The translations under genes and the position numbers were made by a program. The notes beneath the pieces were generated by a model, which was not told where the DNA came from, did not search any database, and was given only the letters and a program-made list of their open reading frames with translations. From Flavihumibacter sp. (GTDB taxonomy: Bacteria; Bacteroidota; Bacteroidia; Chitinophagales; Chitinophagaceae), in assembly GCA_025455285.1 (NCBI GenBank), contig JALOMU010000090.1, positions 1 through 6,734 of the forward strand: a stretch of 6,734 nucleotides of DNA, written 5' to 3'. Shown here piece after piece: positions 1-6,463 of this stretch (positions are counted from its first letter, which is position 1; each line of letters starts with the position of its first letter).

Positions 1-1841
1 TTTCCCCGTATTCCGGTTATTTCGGTTTCATCTTCTTTTTCTTCCTGTTGATGTTCATATAAATATTGATAATACTCACTTGTTTTCAGCAATTCTTCGT
101 GTGTGCCTGTAGCTGCAATCCGGCCATTTTCCATAACTATTATTTTATCAAAGGAAAAAAGGGAAAATATCCGGTGGGTGATAATAATGGAAGTTTTTCC
201 TTCCAGGAAACCGGCCAGGTTGGCTATAATGGTTTTTTCTGTTTTTGCATCCACTGCACTCAGACAGTCGTCCAGGATAATAATCGGTGCATTTTTTAAT
301 AATGCCCGCGCGATGCTGATCCGCTGTTTCTGACCACCACTGAGGGTAACGCCACGTTCTCCGATCACCATATCGTACTGCTGACTGAAACTCATAATCT
401 CCTGGTGGATACTGGCTGCACGGGCGGCTTGTTCAACCTCCTGCTCATCTGCCAGATCCTTACCAAAAGCAATATTATTGCGGATCGTATCACTAAAGAG
501 GAATACATCCTGGGGAACGTAACTGACCTTTTCGCGCAGGTGTTTCAAGTCGATGTCTGTAACCGGCACATTATCCAGGCTGATGGTTCCTGCATTGGTA
601 TCGAATAACCGCAGCAACAACTGGGCAAGCGTGGTTTTTCCACTTCCAGTACGTCCTATAATAGCTACTTTCTCTCCCTGGCGAATCTCCAGGCTCAAGC
701 CTTTGATTGCTTTAATTCCGGTATGTTCATAGGTAAAATCAACCTTATCAAAATGGATATTGCCTTTGATTTCAGGACGCTTCGCCTCAGCCGGTTGCTG
801 TATCCGGGATTCCGTATCAAGGAATTCATTGATTCGTTTCTGTGAAGCAGCTGCCCGCTGGATCATACTGGCTGTCCAGCCAATAGCACTGACAGGAAAA
901 GTAAGTATGTTGATATACATCACAAATTCAGCCAGCATACCGGTTGTTACATTCGAACCTGGTTGCATGGCATAGATGCCTCCTATTAGTATGGTCAACA
1001 GGGTACTAATCCCGATCATCAGGGCCATGGTGGGGAAATAGATCGCTTCCATTTTTGCCAGCCCGATAGTATTCTGCCTGTACTCTTCGCTGTTTTTTTC
1101 AAAATAATCCTGCTGTGCTTTTTCCTGTATAAAGGATTTGATGACCCGGATCCCAGAAAAGGACTCCTGCGCTGTGGTTGTCAATTTGGAAAGCAAAGCC
1201 TGAATGCGCTCGCTTTTACGGTGAATAATCGTATTCACTTTATAGATAGTGATTGCCAATAAGGGCAAGGGAGACAATACAATCAGGGTTAATTTAGGAT
1301 TCGCCTGCAGCATGTACACCAGGCAGAAACTAATGGTAAAGGCCAGGTTAACAAAATACATGATAGCCGGCCCTGTATACATCCGAACCCGACTCACATC
1401 TTCGGCTATACGATTCATGAGATCCCCGGTCCGGTTCTTTTTATAAAAGCTGAGATCGAGTTGCTGATAATGACGGTAAATCGCATTCTTCTGATCAAAC
1501 TCGATGTGCCGGCTCATCACGATGATGGTTTGACGCATCAGGAACATGAAAAAGCCACTCAAAATGGCAGTGGCCAGCAATACGAGTCCACAGACTAATA
1601 CCAACTGCCCAAAATCTTTGTTGCGGGTTTGTTCTACCAGGAAATAGACCACCCAGTCGTAAGTTGTTTTCTTGGCTCCCTGGTATCCCGGCAGTTGCTG
1701 TTCCACTGCATCTATTACGAACCGGGTTATCTGGGGTGCGAGAATCCTGAAATAGTTCGATAATATAATAAACAATATGCCCAGGAAAAACCGCCAGCGA
1801 TACTTCCAGAGATATTGATTGAGACTTTTGAGGTGTTTCAT
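1..1841 (-). CDS. ABC exporter, fused permease and ATPase half-transporter (MsbA/MdlA/YheI-like), 3' end cut by window edge
   Basis: This is a type IV ABC exporter half-transporter, expected to work as a dimer in the inner membrane and drive export of lipids, drugs or peptides; the substrate cannot be read from the sequence. It reads open from ATG at 1841 to the left edge (613 residues) with no stop, so the C-terminus is missing. The membrane domain covers about residues 1-335, with hydrophobic segments near 17-35, 80-102, 157-178, 184-202, 266-290 and 300-322. The ATPase domain follows: A-loop Tyr371, Walker A GRTGSGKT at 396-403, Q-loop Gln444, signature LSGGQ at 500-504, Walker B ending ILDD at 522-525, D-loop SAVD at 528-531 and switch His556. 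The residue after the Walker B Asp is Asp525, not the usual catalytic Glu. The D-D-x-LSAVD pattern resembles the MdlA/YheI branch. The start MKHLKSLNQYLWKYRW is typical of the family. It is transcribed divergently from the PNGase-like gene. The exporter class is certain; the branch is likely. Confidence 0.95.
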   Translation of the reverse strand, partial: MKHLKSLNQYLWKYRWRFFLGILFIILSNYFRILAPQITRFVIDAVEQQLPGYQGAKKTTYDWVVYFLVEQTRNKDFGQLVLVCGLVLLATAILSGFFMFLMRQTIIVMSRHIEFDQKNAIYRHYQQLDLSFYKKNRTGDLMNRIAEDVSRVRMYTGPAIMYFVNLAFTISFCLVYMLQANPKLTLIVLSPLPLLAITIYKVNTIIHRKSERIQALLSKLTTTAQESFSGIRVIKSFIQEKAQQDYFEKNSEEYRQNTIGLAKMEAIYFPTMALMIGISTLLTILIGGIYAMQPGSNVTTGMLAEFVMYINILTFPVSAIGWTASMIQRAAASQKRINEFLDTESRIQQPAEAKRPEIKGNIHFDKVDFTYEHTGIKAIKGLSLEIRQGEKVAIIGRTGSGKTTLAQLLLRLFDTNAGTISLDNVPVTDIDLKHLREKVSYVPQDVFLFSDTIRNNIAFGKDLADEQEVEQAARAASIHQEIMSFSQQYDMVIGERGVTLSGGQKQRISIARALLKNAPIIILDDCLSAVDAKTEKTIIANLAGFLEGKTSIIITHRIFSLFSFDKIIVMENGRIAATGTHEELLKTSEYYQYLYEHQQEEKEDETEITGIRG

Positions 1842-1848
1842 GAAGGGG

Positions 1849-1856
1849 CAAATTTA
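1849..1856 (-). promoter_or_regulatory. Candidate Bacteroidota -7 promoter element for the ABC exporter
   Basis: Read on the minus strand the sequence is TAAATTTG, an exact match to the Bacteroidota -7 consensus TAnnTTTG. It ends only 7 nt before the exporter ATG at 1841, so a start site at the usual distance would give an almost leaderless transcript. No clear -33 TTTG/TTG box is seen at the expected spacing, because the upstream minus-strand sequence is a C/T-rich tract. An 8-bp degenerate motif can occur by chance, so this is tentative. Confidence 0.3.
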
Positions 1857-1950
1857 AGGGAAAGAGGAAGAATGGAATACGGAGGAATGGAAGAGGGAGG
1901 AATGGAAGGATTGAGCAAAATAAAGGAGGCGGAGTTGGGAAGGGTTTGGG
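1856..1950 (+). other. Polypurine intergenic tract
   Basis: On the plus strand 80 of these 95 bases are A or G, giving a strongly strand-asymmetric segment that fills most of the divergent intergenic region between the ABC exporter and the PNGase-like gene. It contains the 15-bp tandem repeats at 1864-1908 and an AAAGGAGG stretch at 1922-1929. The latter resembles a Shine-Dalgarno site but lies about 30 nt before the preferred start at 1961, too far to set it. No protein is likely to be encoded here. Confidence 0.7.
1864..1908 (+). repeat. Three imperfect 15-bp tandem repeats, core GGAGGAATGGAA
   Basis: The heptamer AATGGAA recurs at 1871-1877, 1886-1892 and 1901-1907, exactly 15 bp apart. 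The second and third units (1879-1893 and 1894-1908) differ at only two positions (ACGGAGGAATGGAAG versus AGGGAGGAATGGAAG); the first unit (1864-1878) is more diverged. The array sits between two divergent genes. It could be a slippage-prone simple repeat or part of a dispersed intergenic repeat family; one window cannot decide between these. Confidence 0.65.
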
Positions 1951-1960
1951 ATATTGCGGC

Positions 1961-3910
1961 ATGATGAAACGCTACTTTACTACCTTATTTTTACTTGGAA
2001 GCCTCTCAGTACTGCTGTCAATGGATGCTGTTGCACAGAAAACTGGAATCCAAACCATCACCACGCATGATAAGATCACTGTGGTTACCGATCCTTCAAA
2101 AGGCATTAATACCTACCTGGGATGGGGAAAATTTCCCACTACCAATACATCCATTCGAAAAATCCGGATGGTGGTCAAGTTTGGTTGTCCCGATACACTC
2201 CGATGCGCCGACTGGGATTATATGGATCAAATCCTCATCCGGCGTAAGGGAGGACAAAATGCTCCGGATCTGAGTTATGAAATCGGGCGCATGCTTACCC
2301 CTTATGGTGGTGCTTTTGGGAAGAACTGGAATTTTGAATGGGCCACAGATCTTACCGATTTCAGCCTGCTTTTGCGTGATAGCGTGGAAGTGGAATACCG
2401 GCATGCGGGTTATGAACCCAATAACGACCGCGGCTGGAAGATCACTGTTCAATTTGAAATTACTCCCGGTCCTCCTGCCCTCCCACCGGTTGCCATTCAT
2501 CGGATCTATGATGGTCATTATGCCTACGGCGATAGCAGCAAACCAATTGAAGCGGCACTTCAACCAGTTAGTTTTACCTCTCATTCAAAAACCCGGAATG
2601 CCCGCCTGCTGGTTTATCAGACCGGTCATGGCATGGATCCTGCGGGATGTGGCGAATTCTGCAGCCGGTACCGTGAAGTATTCTTCAATGGACAGCTGAT
2701 CGACAAACGGGATATCTGGCAGAAATGCGGCGATAACCCCCTCTATCCGCAAGCCGGCACCTGGGTAATTGATCGCGCCTACTGGTGCCCGGGAGAATTA
2801 AAGCATGCCGACCGGTATGAACTAACTATTCAGCCTAACCGAAAAAATATAGTGGATATCAACATGGAGCCATATCAATCACCCAAGCCCAGTGCTACAG
2901 AAGTAATCTCCGCTTATGTCGTTGAATATGGAGCCTATCGAAGTAAGCAGGATGTGGCTATGGAAGATATCATCGTTCCCTCCAATAAAGACATACACTC
3001 ACGAATCAACCCGGCTGGTGTATACCCGGTGATTTCCTTCCGTAACCTGGGCGGTGAATTGCTAAAATCCCTGCAAATCAGTTATGGCACAAAAGGTAAA
3101 ACCCGCCAGCTCTTTCAATGGAAAGGTGAATTGAAACCAGGTGAAACAGCCATTGTGAAATTACCTGGTACTATAGCTGCCACGACGGGTGAAAATGAGT
3201 TCCAGGTTGAACTAAGTCGCCCTAATGGAAAACAGGATGGCTACCTGCCAGATAACATTATGAGCAGTGTTTTCAACGCCATACCAAAGCATGGCGGAAG
3301 CCTGGTTTTCCAGTTTAAAACCAACCGGCAACCAGTACACAATTCCTATACCCTCACCAATTCAAATAATGAAATTGTTCAACAACGAAAAGAAGGTGAA
3401 CTAAAAGCAGACAGCCTGTACCAGGAGCAATGGCAACTGCAACCGGGAATCTATACCTTACAGGTAAAAGACACTGCAGGAGACGGACTGGAATTCTGGT
3501 TCAATCGCCGGGGCGGTCGCGGTTATACCAGACTGTTAGATCACCAACGCCGGATGTTGCAACCCTTTGAATCGGATTTTGGAAGCAGCCTGTTTTATGC
3601 GTTCGAAGTGGTGAAGGATTCCATGCAACATCAGGCCCCAGTGGAAACCCCTGCTGTTGGACTATATCCCACTATGAGTGCAGGCCCCACAACCCTCGAC
3701 TATTTCAGTAATTCCGCTGAAAAAGTGACGGTTCGTTTTATATCCGACCCGGGCAACCAACTGGTGGAAGAACATGTGTATGAAAACCTGAAGGAAGGTG
3801 TTTTCCAGTACGATATGAGTTATCTGCCGGCACAGCGCTATTATGTTCAGGTATGGGTGAAAGGGAAAATGGTATTTAATAAGCGATTACGAATTGTTTT
3901 TCGTCAATAA
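1961..3910 (+). CDS. Secreted PNGase F-like protein (peptide-N-glycosidase fold) with T9SS C-terminal sorting domain
   Basis: This is probably an extracellular enzyme related to PNGase F, the amidase that releases N-glycans from glycoprotein asparagine. The start at ATG 1961 (649 residues) puts the charged residues MMKR directly before a hydrophobic signal peptide that ends near AVAQ at 23-26; ATG 1964 and TTG 1946 are alternatives. The first PNGase domain spans about 30-168 and contains CPDTLRCADWD (76-86) and the GR-x-LTPY strand (109-115). The second spans about 175-325 and contains GCGEFC (229-234) and DRAYWCPG (271-278). Asp86 and Glu232 match PNGase F Asp60 and Glu206. Cysteine pairs 76/82, 230/234 and 256/276 match the three known disulfides. 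His148 falls where PNGase F has Glu118. Residues about 345-445 look like an Ig/CARDB-type beta domain, and 447-552 hold a second beta module with a DTAGDGLEFWF motif. Residues about 567-649 resemble a T9SS type A sorting domain. PNGase F itself has only the first two domains (314 residues). Activity is not proven. Confidence 0.85.
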   Translation: MMKRYFTTLFLLGSLSVLLSMDAVAQKTGIQTITTHDKITVVTDPSKGINTYLGWGKFPTTNTSIRKIRMVVKFGCPDTLRCADWDYMDQILIRRKGGQNAPDLSYEIGRMLTPYGGAFGKNWNFEWATDLTDFSLLLRDSVEVEYRHAGYEPNNDRGWKITVQFEITPGPPALPPVAIHRIYDGHYAYGDSSKPIEAALQPVSFTSHSKTRNARLLVYQTGHGMDPAGCGEFCSRYREVFFNGQLIDKRDIWQKCGDNPLYPQAGTWVIDRAYWCPGELKHADRYELTIQPNRKNIVDINMEPYQSPKPSATEVISAYVVEYGAYRSKQDVAMEDIIVPSNKDIHSRINPAGVYPVISFRNLGGELLKSLQISYGTKGKTRQLFQWKGELKPGETAIVKLPGTIAATTGENEFQVELSRPNGKQDGYLPDNIMSSVFNAIPKHGGSLVFQFKTNRQPVHNSYTLTNSNNEIVQQRKEGELKADSLYQEQWQLQPGIYTLQVKDTAGDGLEFWFNRRGGRGYTRLLDHQRRMLQPFESDFGSSLFYAFEVVKDSMQHQAPVETPAVGLYPTMSAGPTTLDYFSNSAEKVTVRFISDPGNQLVEEHVYENLKEGVFQYDMSYLPAQRYYVQVWVKGKMVFNKRLRIVFRQ

Positions 3911-3936
3911 TTCAGGTACTTGTACATCGTCAATAA
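3901..3936 (+). repeat. 10-bp direct repeat TCGTCAATAA at the 3' end of the PNGase-like gene
   Basis: TCGTCAATAA occurs at 3901-3910, where it contains the stop codon of the PNGase-like gene, and again at 3927-3936 in the spacer before the next gene. The copies are 26 bp apart start to start. The spacer at 3911-3984 is otherwise A/T-rich, with no strong hairpin and no clean TTTG/TAnnTTTG promoter pair. The repeat may be a small local duplication or chance. Confidence 0.35.
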
Positions 3937-3984
3937 AAATAGTTGTAAATTCTGTCCTTATTTATCACCAACAACTCAACAAAC

Positions 3985-4959
3985 ATGCAATCGCAACGCA
4001 GACAGTTTCTTAAGTTAATGGGTGGCCTTGCCATAGGAGTAACAGGAGTATCCTGCCTGAACAGTTCGGACGAGAAAAATACCGAGGCTGCTGAATCCGG
4101 CACTACAGAGGCTGCCAAAAAATTATTCTTTGAGATTTCCCTGGCGCAATGGTCGCTGCACAAAACCCTTTTCGAAAAGAAAATGGACAATCTTGATTTC
4201 GCCGCCAAAGCCAGAAAAGATTTTGGCATCGGTGTGGTGGAATATGTAAACCAGTTCTTCAAAGACAAGGCTCAGGACACCAACTACCTGAACGAAATGC
4301 TGAAACGCTGCAGTGACAATGATGTAAAAAATCATCTCATCATGATCGATGGTGAGGGAGATATTGGACACAAAGTTGAAGCAGAACGCATCAAGGCAGT
4401 AGAAAATCATTACAAGTGGGTGGATGCTGCCAAACACCTGGGTTGTGCCACCATTCGCGTGAATGCCGCAGGGGAAGGAACTGCTGAGGAAATTGCCAAA
4501 ACAGCAGCCGACGGATTAAGCCGCCTGGGTGAATACGCAGAAAAAGTTGGTATCAATGTAATTGTTGAAAACCATGGTGGTTATTCTTCCAATGGTGCCT
4601 GGCTGGCCGGTGTTATGAAGGCTGTGAACAAATCCAATGTGGGAACCCTTCCTGATTTTGGTAACTTCTGTATCAAACGAGAGCCGGGAAACTGGCGCAA
4701 CTGCCTGGAAGCCTATGACCGCTACCAGGGTACAACCGAACTCATGCCATTTGCCAAAGGCGTTAGTGCCAAATCACATGATTTTGATGCACAGGGTAAT
4801 GAAACCGAAACCGATTACAAGAAAATGCTGCAGATTGTAAAGGCAGCCGGATTTACCGGTTATATCGGCATTGAATACGAAGGAGAAGTTTTAAGTGAAG
4901 ATGAAGGCATCCGCAAAACTAAGGCCCTGCTTGAAAAAGTAGGCATGGAACTAGCCTGA
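3985..4959 (+). CDS. Tat-exported TIM-barrel protein of the sugar phosphate isomerase/epimerase family
   Basis: This 324-residue protein belongs to the xylose isomerase-like TIM-barrel superfamily (AP endonuclease 2 type), whose members isomerise or epimerise sugars using a divalent metal. The N-terminus has a twin-arginine motif, SQRRQFLK (3-10), then a hydrophobic stretch and GVSC with Cys24, suggesting Tat export and lipid anchoring, although Gly at -3 makes the lipobox weak. The acidic, Ser-rich linker (about 26-42) fits an exported Bacteroidota protein. The barrel runs from about 47 to 322. Likely metal ligands are Glu195 (VENHGG), Asp224 (LPDFGNF), His265 (KSHDF) and Glu297 (GIEYEGE), the usual Glu-Asp-His-Glu set. 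The start at 3985 is supported by the complete signal and an A-rich leader. It lies 74 bp after the PNGase-like gene on the same strand, so cotranscription is possible. The substrate is unknown; exported relatives in Bacteroidota are often annotated only to family level. Confidence 0.88.
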   Translation: MQSQRRQFLKLMGGLAIGVTGVSCLNSSDEKNTEAAESGTTEAAKKLFFEISLAQWSLHKTLFEKKMDNLDFAAKARKDFGIGVVEYVNQFFKDKAQDTNYLNEMLKRCSDNDVKNHLIMIDGEGDIGHKVEAERIKAVENHYKWVDAAKHLGCATIRVNAAGEGTAEEIAKTAADGLSRLGEYAEKVGINVIVENHGGYSSNGAWLAGVMKAVNKSNVGTLPDFGNFCIKREPGNWRNCLEAYDRYQGTTELMPFAKGVSAKSHDFDAQGNETETDYKKMLQIVKAAGFTGYIGIEYEGEVLSEDEGIRKTKALLEKVGMELA

Positions 4960-4962
4960 TAA

Positions 4963-4995
4963 CTAAATAAAAGAGGATGGCTTATTGCCATCCTC
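4963..4995 (-). terminator. Intrinsic terminator of the efflux operon, stop codon in the loop
   Basis: A perfect 9-bp inverted repeat, GAGGATGGC and GCCATCCTC (4973-4981 with 4987-4995), encloses a 5-nt loop. Read on the minus strand the hairpin is followed by TTTTATTTAG, a U-rich tract, so it fits a rho-independent terminator for the outer membrane factor gene. The upstream arm encodes that gene's last residues and its TAA lies at 4982-4984 inside the loop. On the plus strand the hairpin is followed by CTCCTAATG with no T run, so it would end the convergent TIM-barrel transcript poorly, though it could protect that 3' end. Confidence 0.75.
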
Positions 4996-6463
4996 CTCCT
5001 AATGCTCTATAAAGATCCACTTTGGCCTGCATCATTTTCAAACGGGTATCAACCAATTCCAGTTCAGCATCCAATACCCCTTTCTGTGCTGTAATCACTT
5101 CCAGGTAGTTCGCATAACCACCCACATACAGATCCCTTGCTGTTTGTACCGCCGTCGATAACACATTAAATTCCTTTTCTTTCAGGTAAAACTGCTGACT
5201 CAGGTTCGACCAGTTGTTCATCTGTGTACTGATCTCATTATAAGCTATCACCAGCGTTTGTTGGTAACTGTTAAATGCAATTTTCTGCTCTGCCGTTGAA
5301 ATGTTGAAATCAGCTTTCAACTGCCGGCGGTTTAACAAGGGCGCTGTTAGTCCGCCCAATATACCCCAGGTCAGTGATTCTGGATTTATCCACTTGGACG
5401 TATTGTACGTATGTAACCCAATCATAGGTTGCAATGTAAGGGCTGGCAGGAAGGCAGCACGGATGGCTTCAATATCACTTTTGGCTGCCTGCAGTTTCAA
5501 TTCTGCTTCTTTAATATCCGGGCGACTTAACAATACATCGCTTGGAAATCCAACAGGTAAGGGAGATGGAGTAATATCCTGAAAAGAAAATTTCTGCCGC
5601 TTTATCGGTTGATCATACTGGTTAGCCAGTACACTCAGTTGATTTTCGATAGATACCACCCGCTGTTTCATCATCCACTCCAGTGCCTGTGTGCGATACA
5701 ACTGGGCTTCAAACTGTTGTACTGCCAATTGGGTAGCGCGACCACCCTCCTTCTGAACTTTTACCACTTCCAATGCCTGTTGTTGCAGTTTGACGTTGTT
5801 TCGGATGATATCCAGTTCAATATCACTTGCAGCCAGCTCATAGTAGAGTGATGCAACTTGTGCTACCAGTTGTGTGGTAAGATAACGTCTGCCATTTTCG
5901 GCTGCCATCAGCCTGGCGATGGCTGCTTTTTTCTGGGCCTTCAGTTTACCCCAGATATCGATTTCCCAATGACTCCGGACTCCTACAAATAAGTCGGGTA
6001 CAGGGTTTGGAACAATCTGCTCCTTGCTTAGATTGGGCGACAAATTCATATCCCAGTTACCCACTCCATTCATTGTATACTCACCAAAGCGATCCAATCC
6101 TCCGCTTAACACACCCTGGAAAGAAGGCAGAAAGGCGGCTCTGCGCTGGTTTACCAATTGATTCATGATTTCCACCCGCTGAAAGGCGATCTGCTGATCC
6201 GGATTATTTTTCAATACCGTATCGATCAGTTGTAATAACAGGGAATCACTGTAAAAAACATCCCAATGAAAATCACCCGCGGAGGTGCTGTCCATCATGG
6301 AAGCACTTGTATCCGTTTTGGGTAGAAACTGTGGCGGTAAAGGTTTTACGTCCTGTAAAGCCGGAGGAGCCGCCACTCTGCAGGCAGCCATAAAAAGGAC
6401 TGCCACCAGGGTGCTTCCAAGGAGTTTCAAACTTCGTTTATGCATCACCGTCAATTGTTTCAT
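4982..6463 (-). CDS. Outer membrane efflux lipoprotein of RND pump (TolC/OprM/NodT family)
   Basis: This is the outer membrane channel of a tripartite RND efflux system. It would form a trimeric barrel plus periplasmic helical tunnel through which substrates leave the cell. The 493-residue length is normal for the family. The N-terminus carries a lipoprotein signal ending LFMAAC with Cys28. The two homologous OMF repeats are visible: the first contains WEIDIWGKL (166-174) and long helices to about 285; the second begins at LLSRPDI (311-317), continues through RAAFLPALTL and ends LYRALGGGW (484-492). The helical regions have heptad-like Gln/Ala/Leu patterns. The chosen ATG at 6463 has an A-rich upstream context and overlaps the pump gene by 26 nt. 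A second in-frame ATG at 6445 would give an 8-nt overlap and a more compact signal, MHKRSLKLLGS, so the start is uncertain by six residues. It is the last gene of its operon. Drug or other substrate is unknown. Confidence 0.94.
   Translation of the reverse strand: MKQLTVMHKRSLKLLGSTLVAVLFMAACRVAAPPALQDVKPLPPQFLPKTDTSASMMDSTSAGDFHWDVFYSDSLLLQLIDTVLKNNPDQQIAFQRVEIMNQLVNQRRAAFLPSFQGVLSGGLDRFGEYTMNGVGNWDMNLSPNLSKEQIVPNPVPDLFVGVRSHWEIDIWGKLKAQKKAAIARLMAAENGRRYLTTQLVAQVASLYYELAASDIELDIIRNNVKLQQQALEVVKVQKEGGRATQLAVQQFEAQLYRTQALEWMMKQRVVSIENQLSVLANQYDQPIKRQKFSFQDITPSPLPVGFPSDVLLSRPDIKEAELKLQAAKSDIEAIRAAFLPALTLQPMIGLHTYNTSKWINPESLTWGILGGLTAPLLNRRQLKADFNISTAEQKIAFNSYQQTLVIAYNEISTQMNNWSNLSQQFYLKEKEFNVLSTAVQTARDLYVGGYANYLEVITAQKGVLDAELELVDTRLKMMQAKVDLYRALGGGWQ

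Noticed and set aside
1922..1929. AAAGGAGG as a Shine-Dalgarno site for the PNGase-like gene
   Set aside because: It is about 16 nt before the TTG at 1946 and over 30 nt before ATG 1961, too far for normal initiation, and it lies in a tract where purine runs are expected by composition.
1495..1962. Minus-strand open frame of 155 codons across the divergent intergenic region
   Set aside because: Its Pro/Leu/Phe-rich N-terminus is just the polypurine tract read in reverse, and the rest overlaps the well-supported ABC exporter in another frame.
2096..2584. Minus-strand open frame of 162 codons inside the PNGase-like gene
   Set aside because: It lies fully antisense to a gene with clear family motifs and conserved cysteines, and its translation shows no recognisable domain or signal.
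2277..2699. Plus-strand 140-codon open frame in a second frame of the PNGase-like gene
   Set aside because: It is an out-of-frame shadow; the primary frame carries the catalytic motifs without interruption, so there is no sign of frameshifting or a nested gene.
3920..3950. Promoter for the TIM-barrel gene (TTG near 3920 and TAGTTG near 3940)
   Set aside because: The downstream box does not match TAnnTTTG and the spacing is short, so the match is no better than expected in A/T-rich DNA.
4123..4437. Minus-strand 104-codon open frame antisense to the TIM-barrel gene
   Set aside because: It falls inside a gene with intact metal-ligand motifs and has no independent start context, neighbour link or domain.
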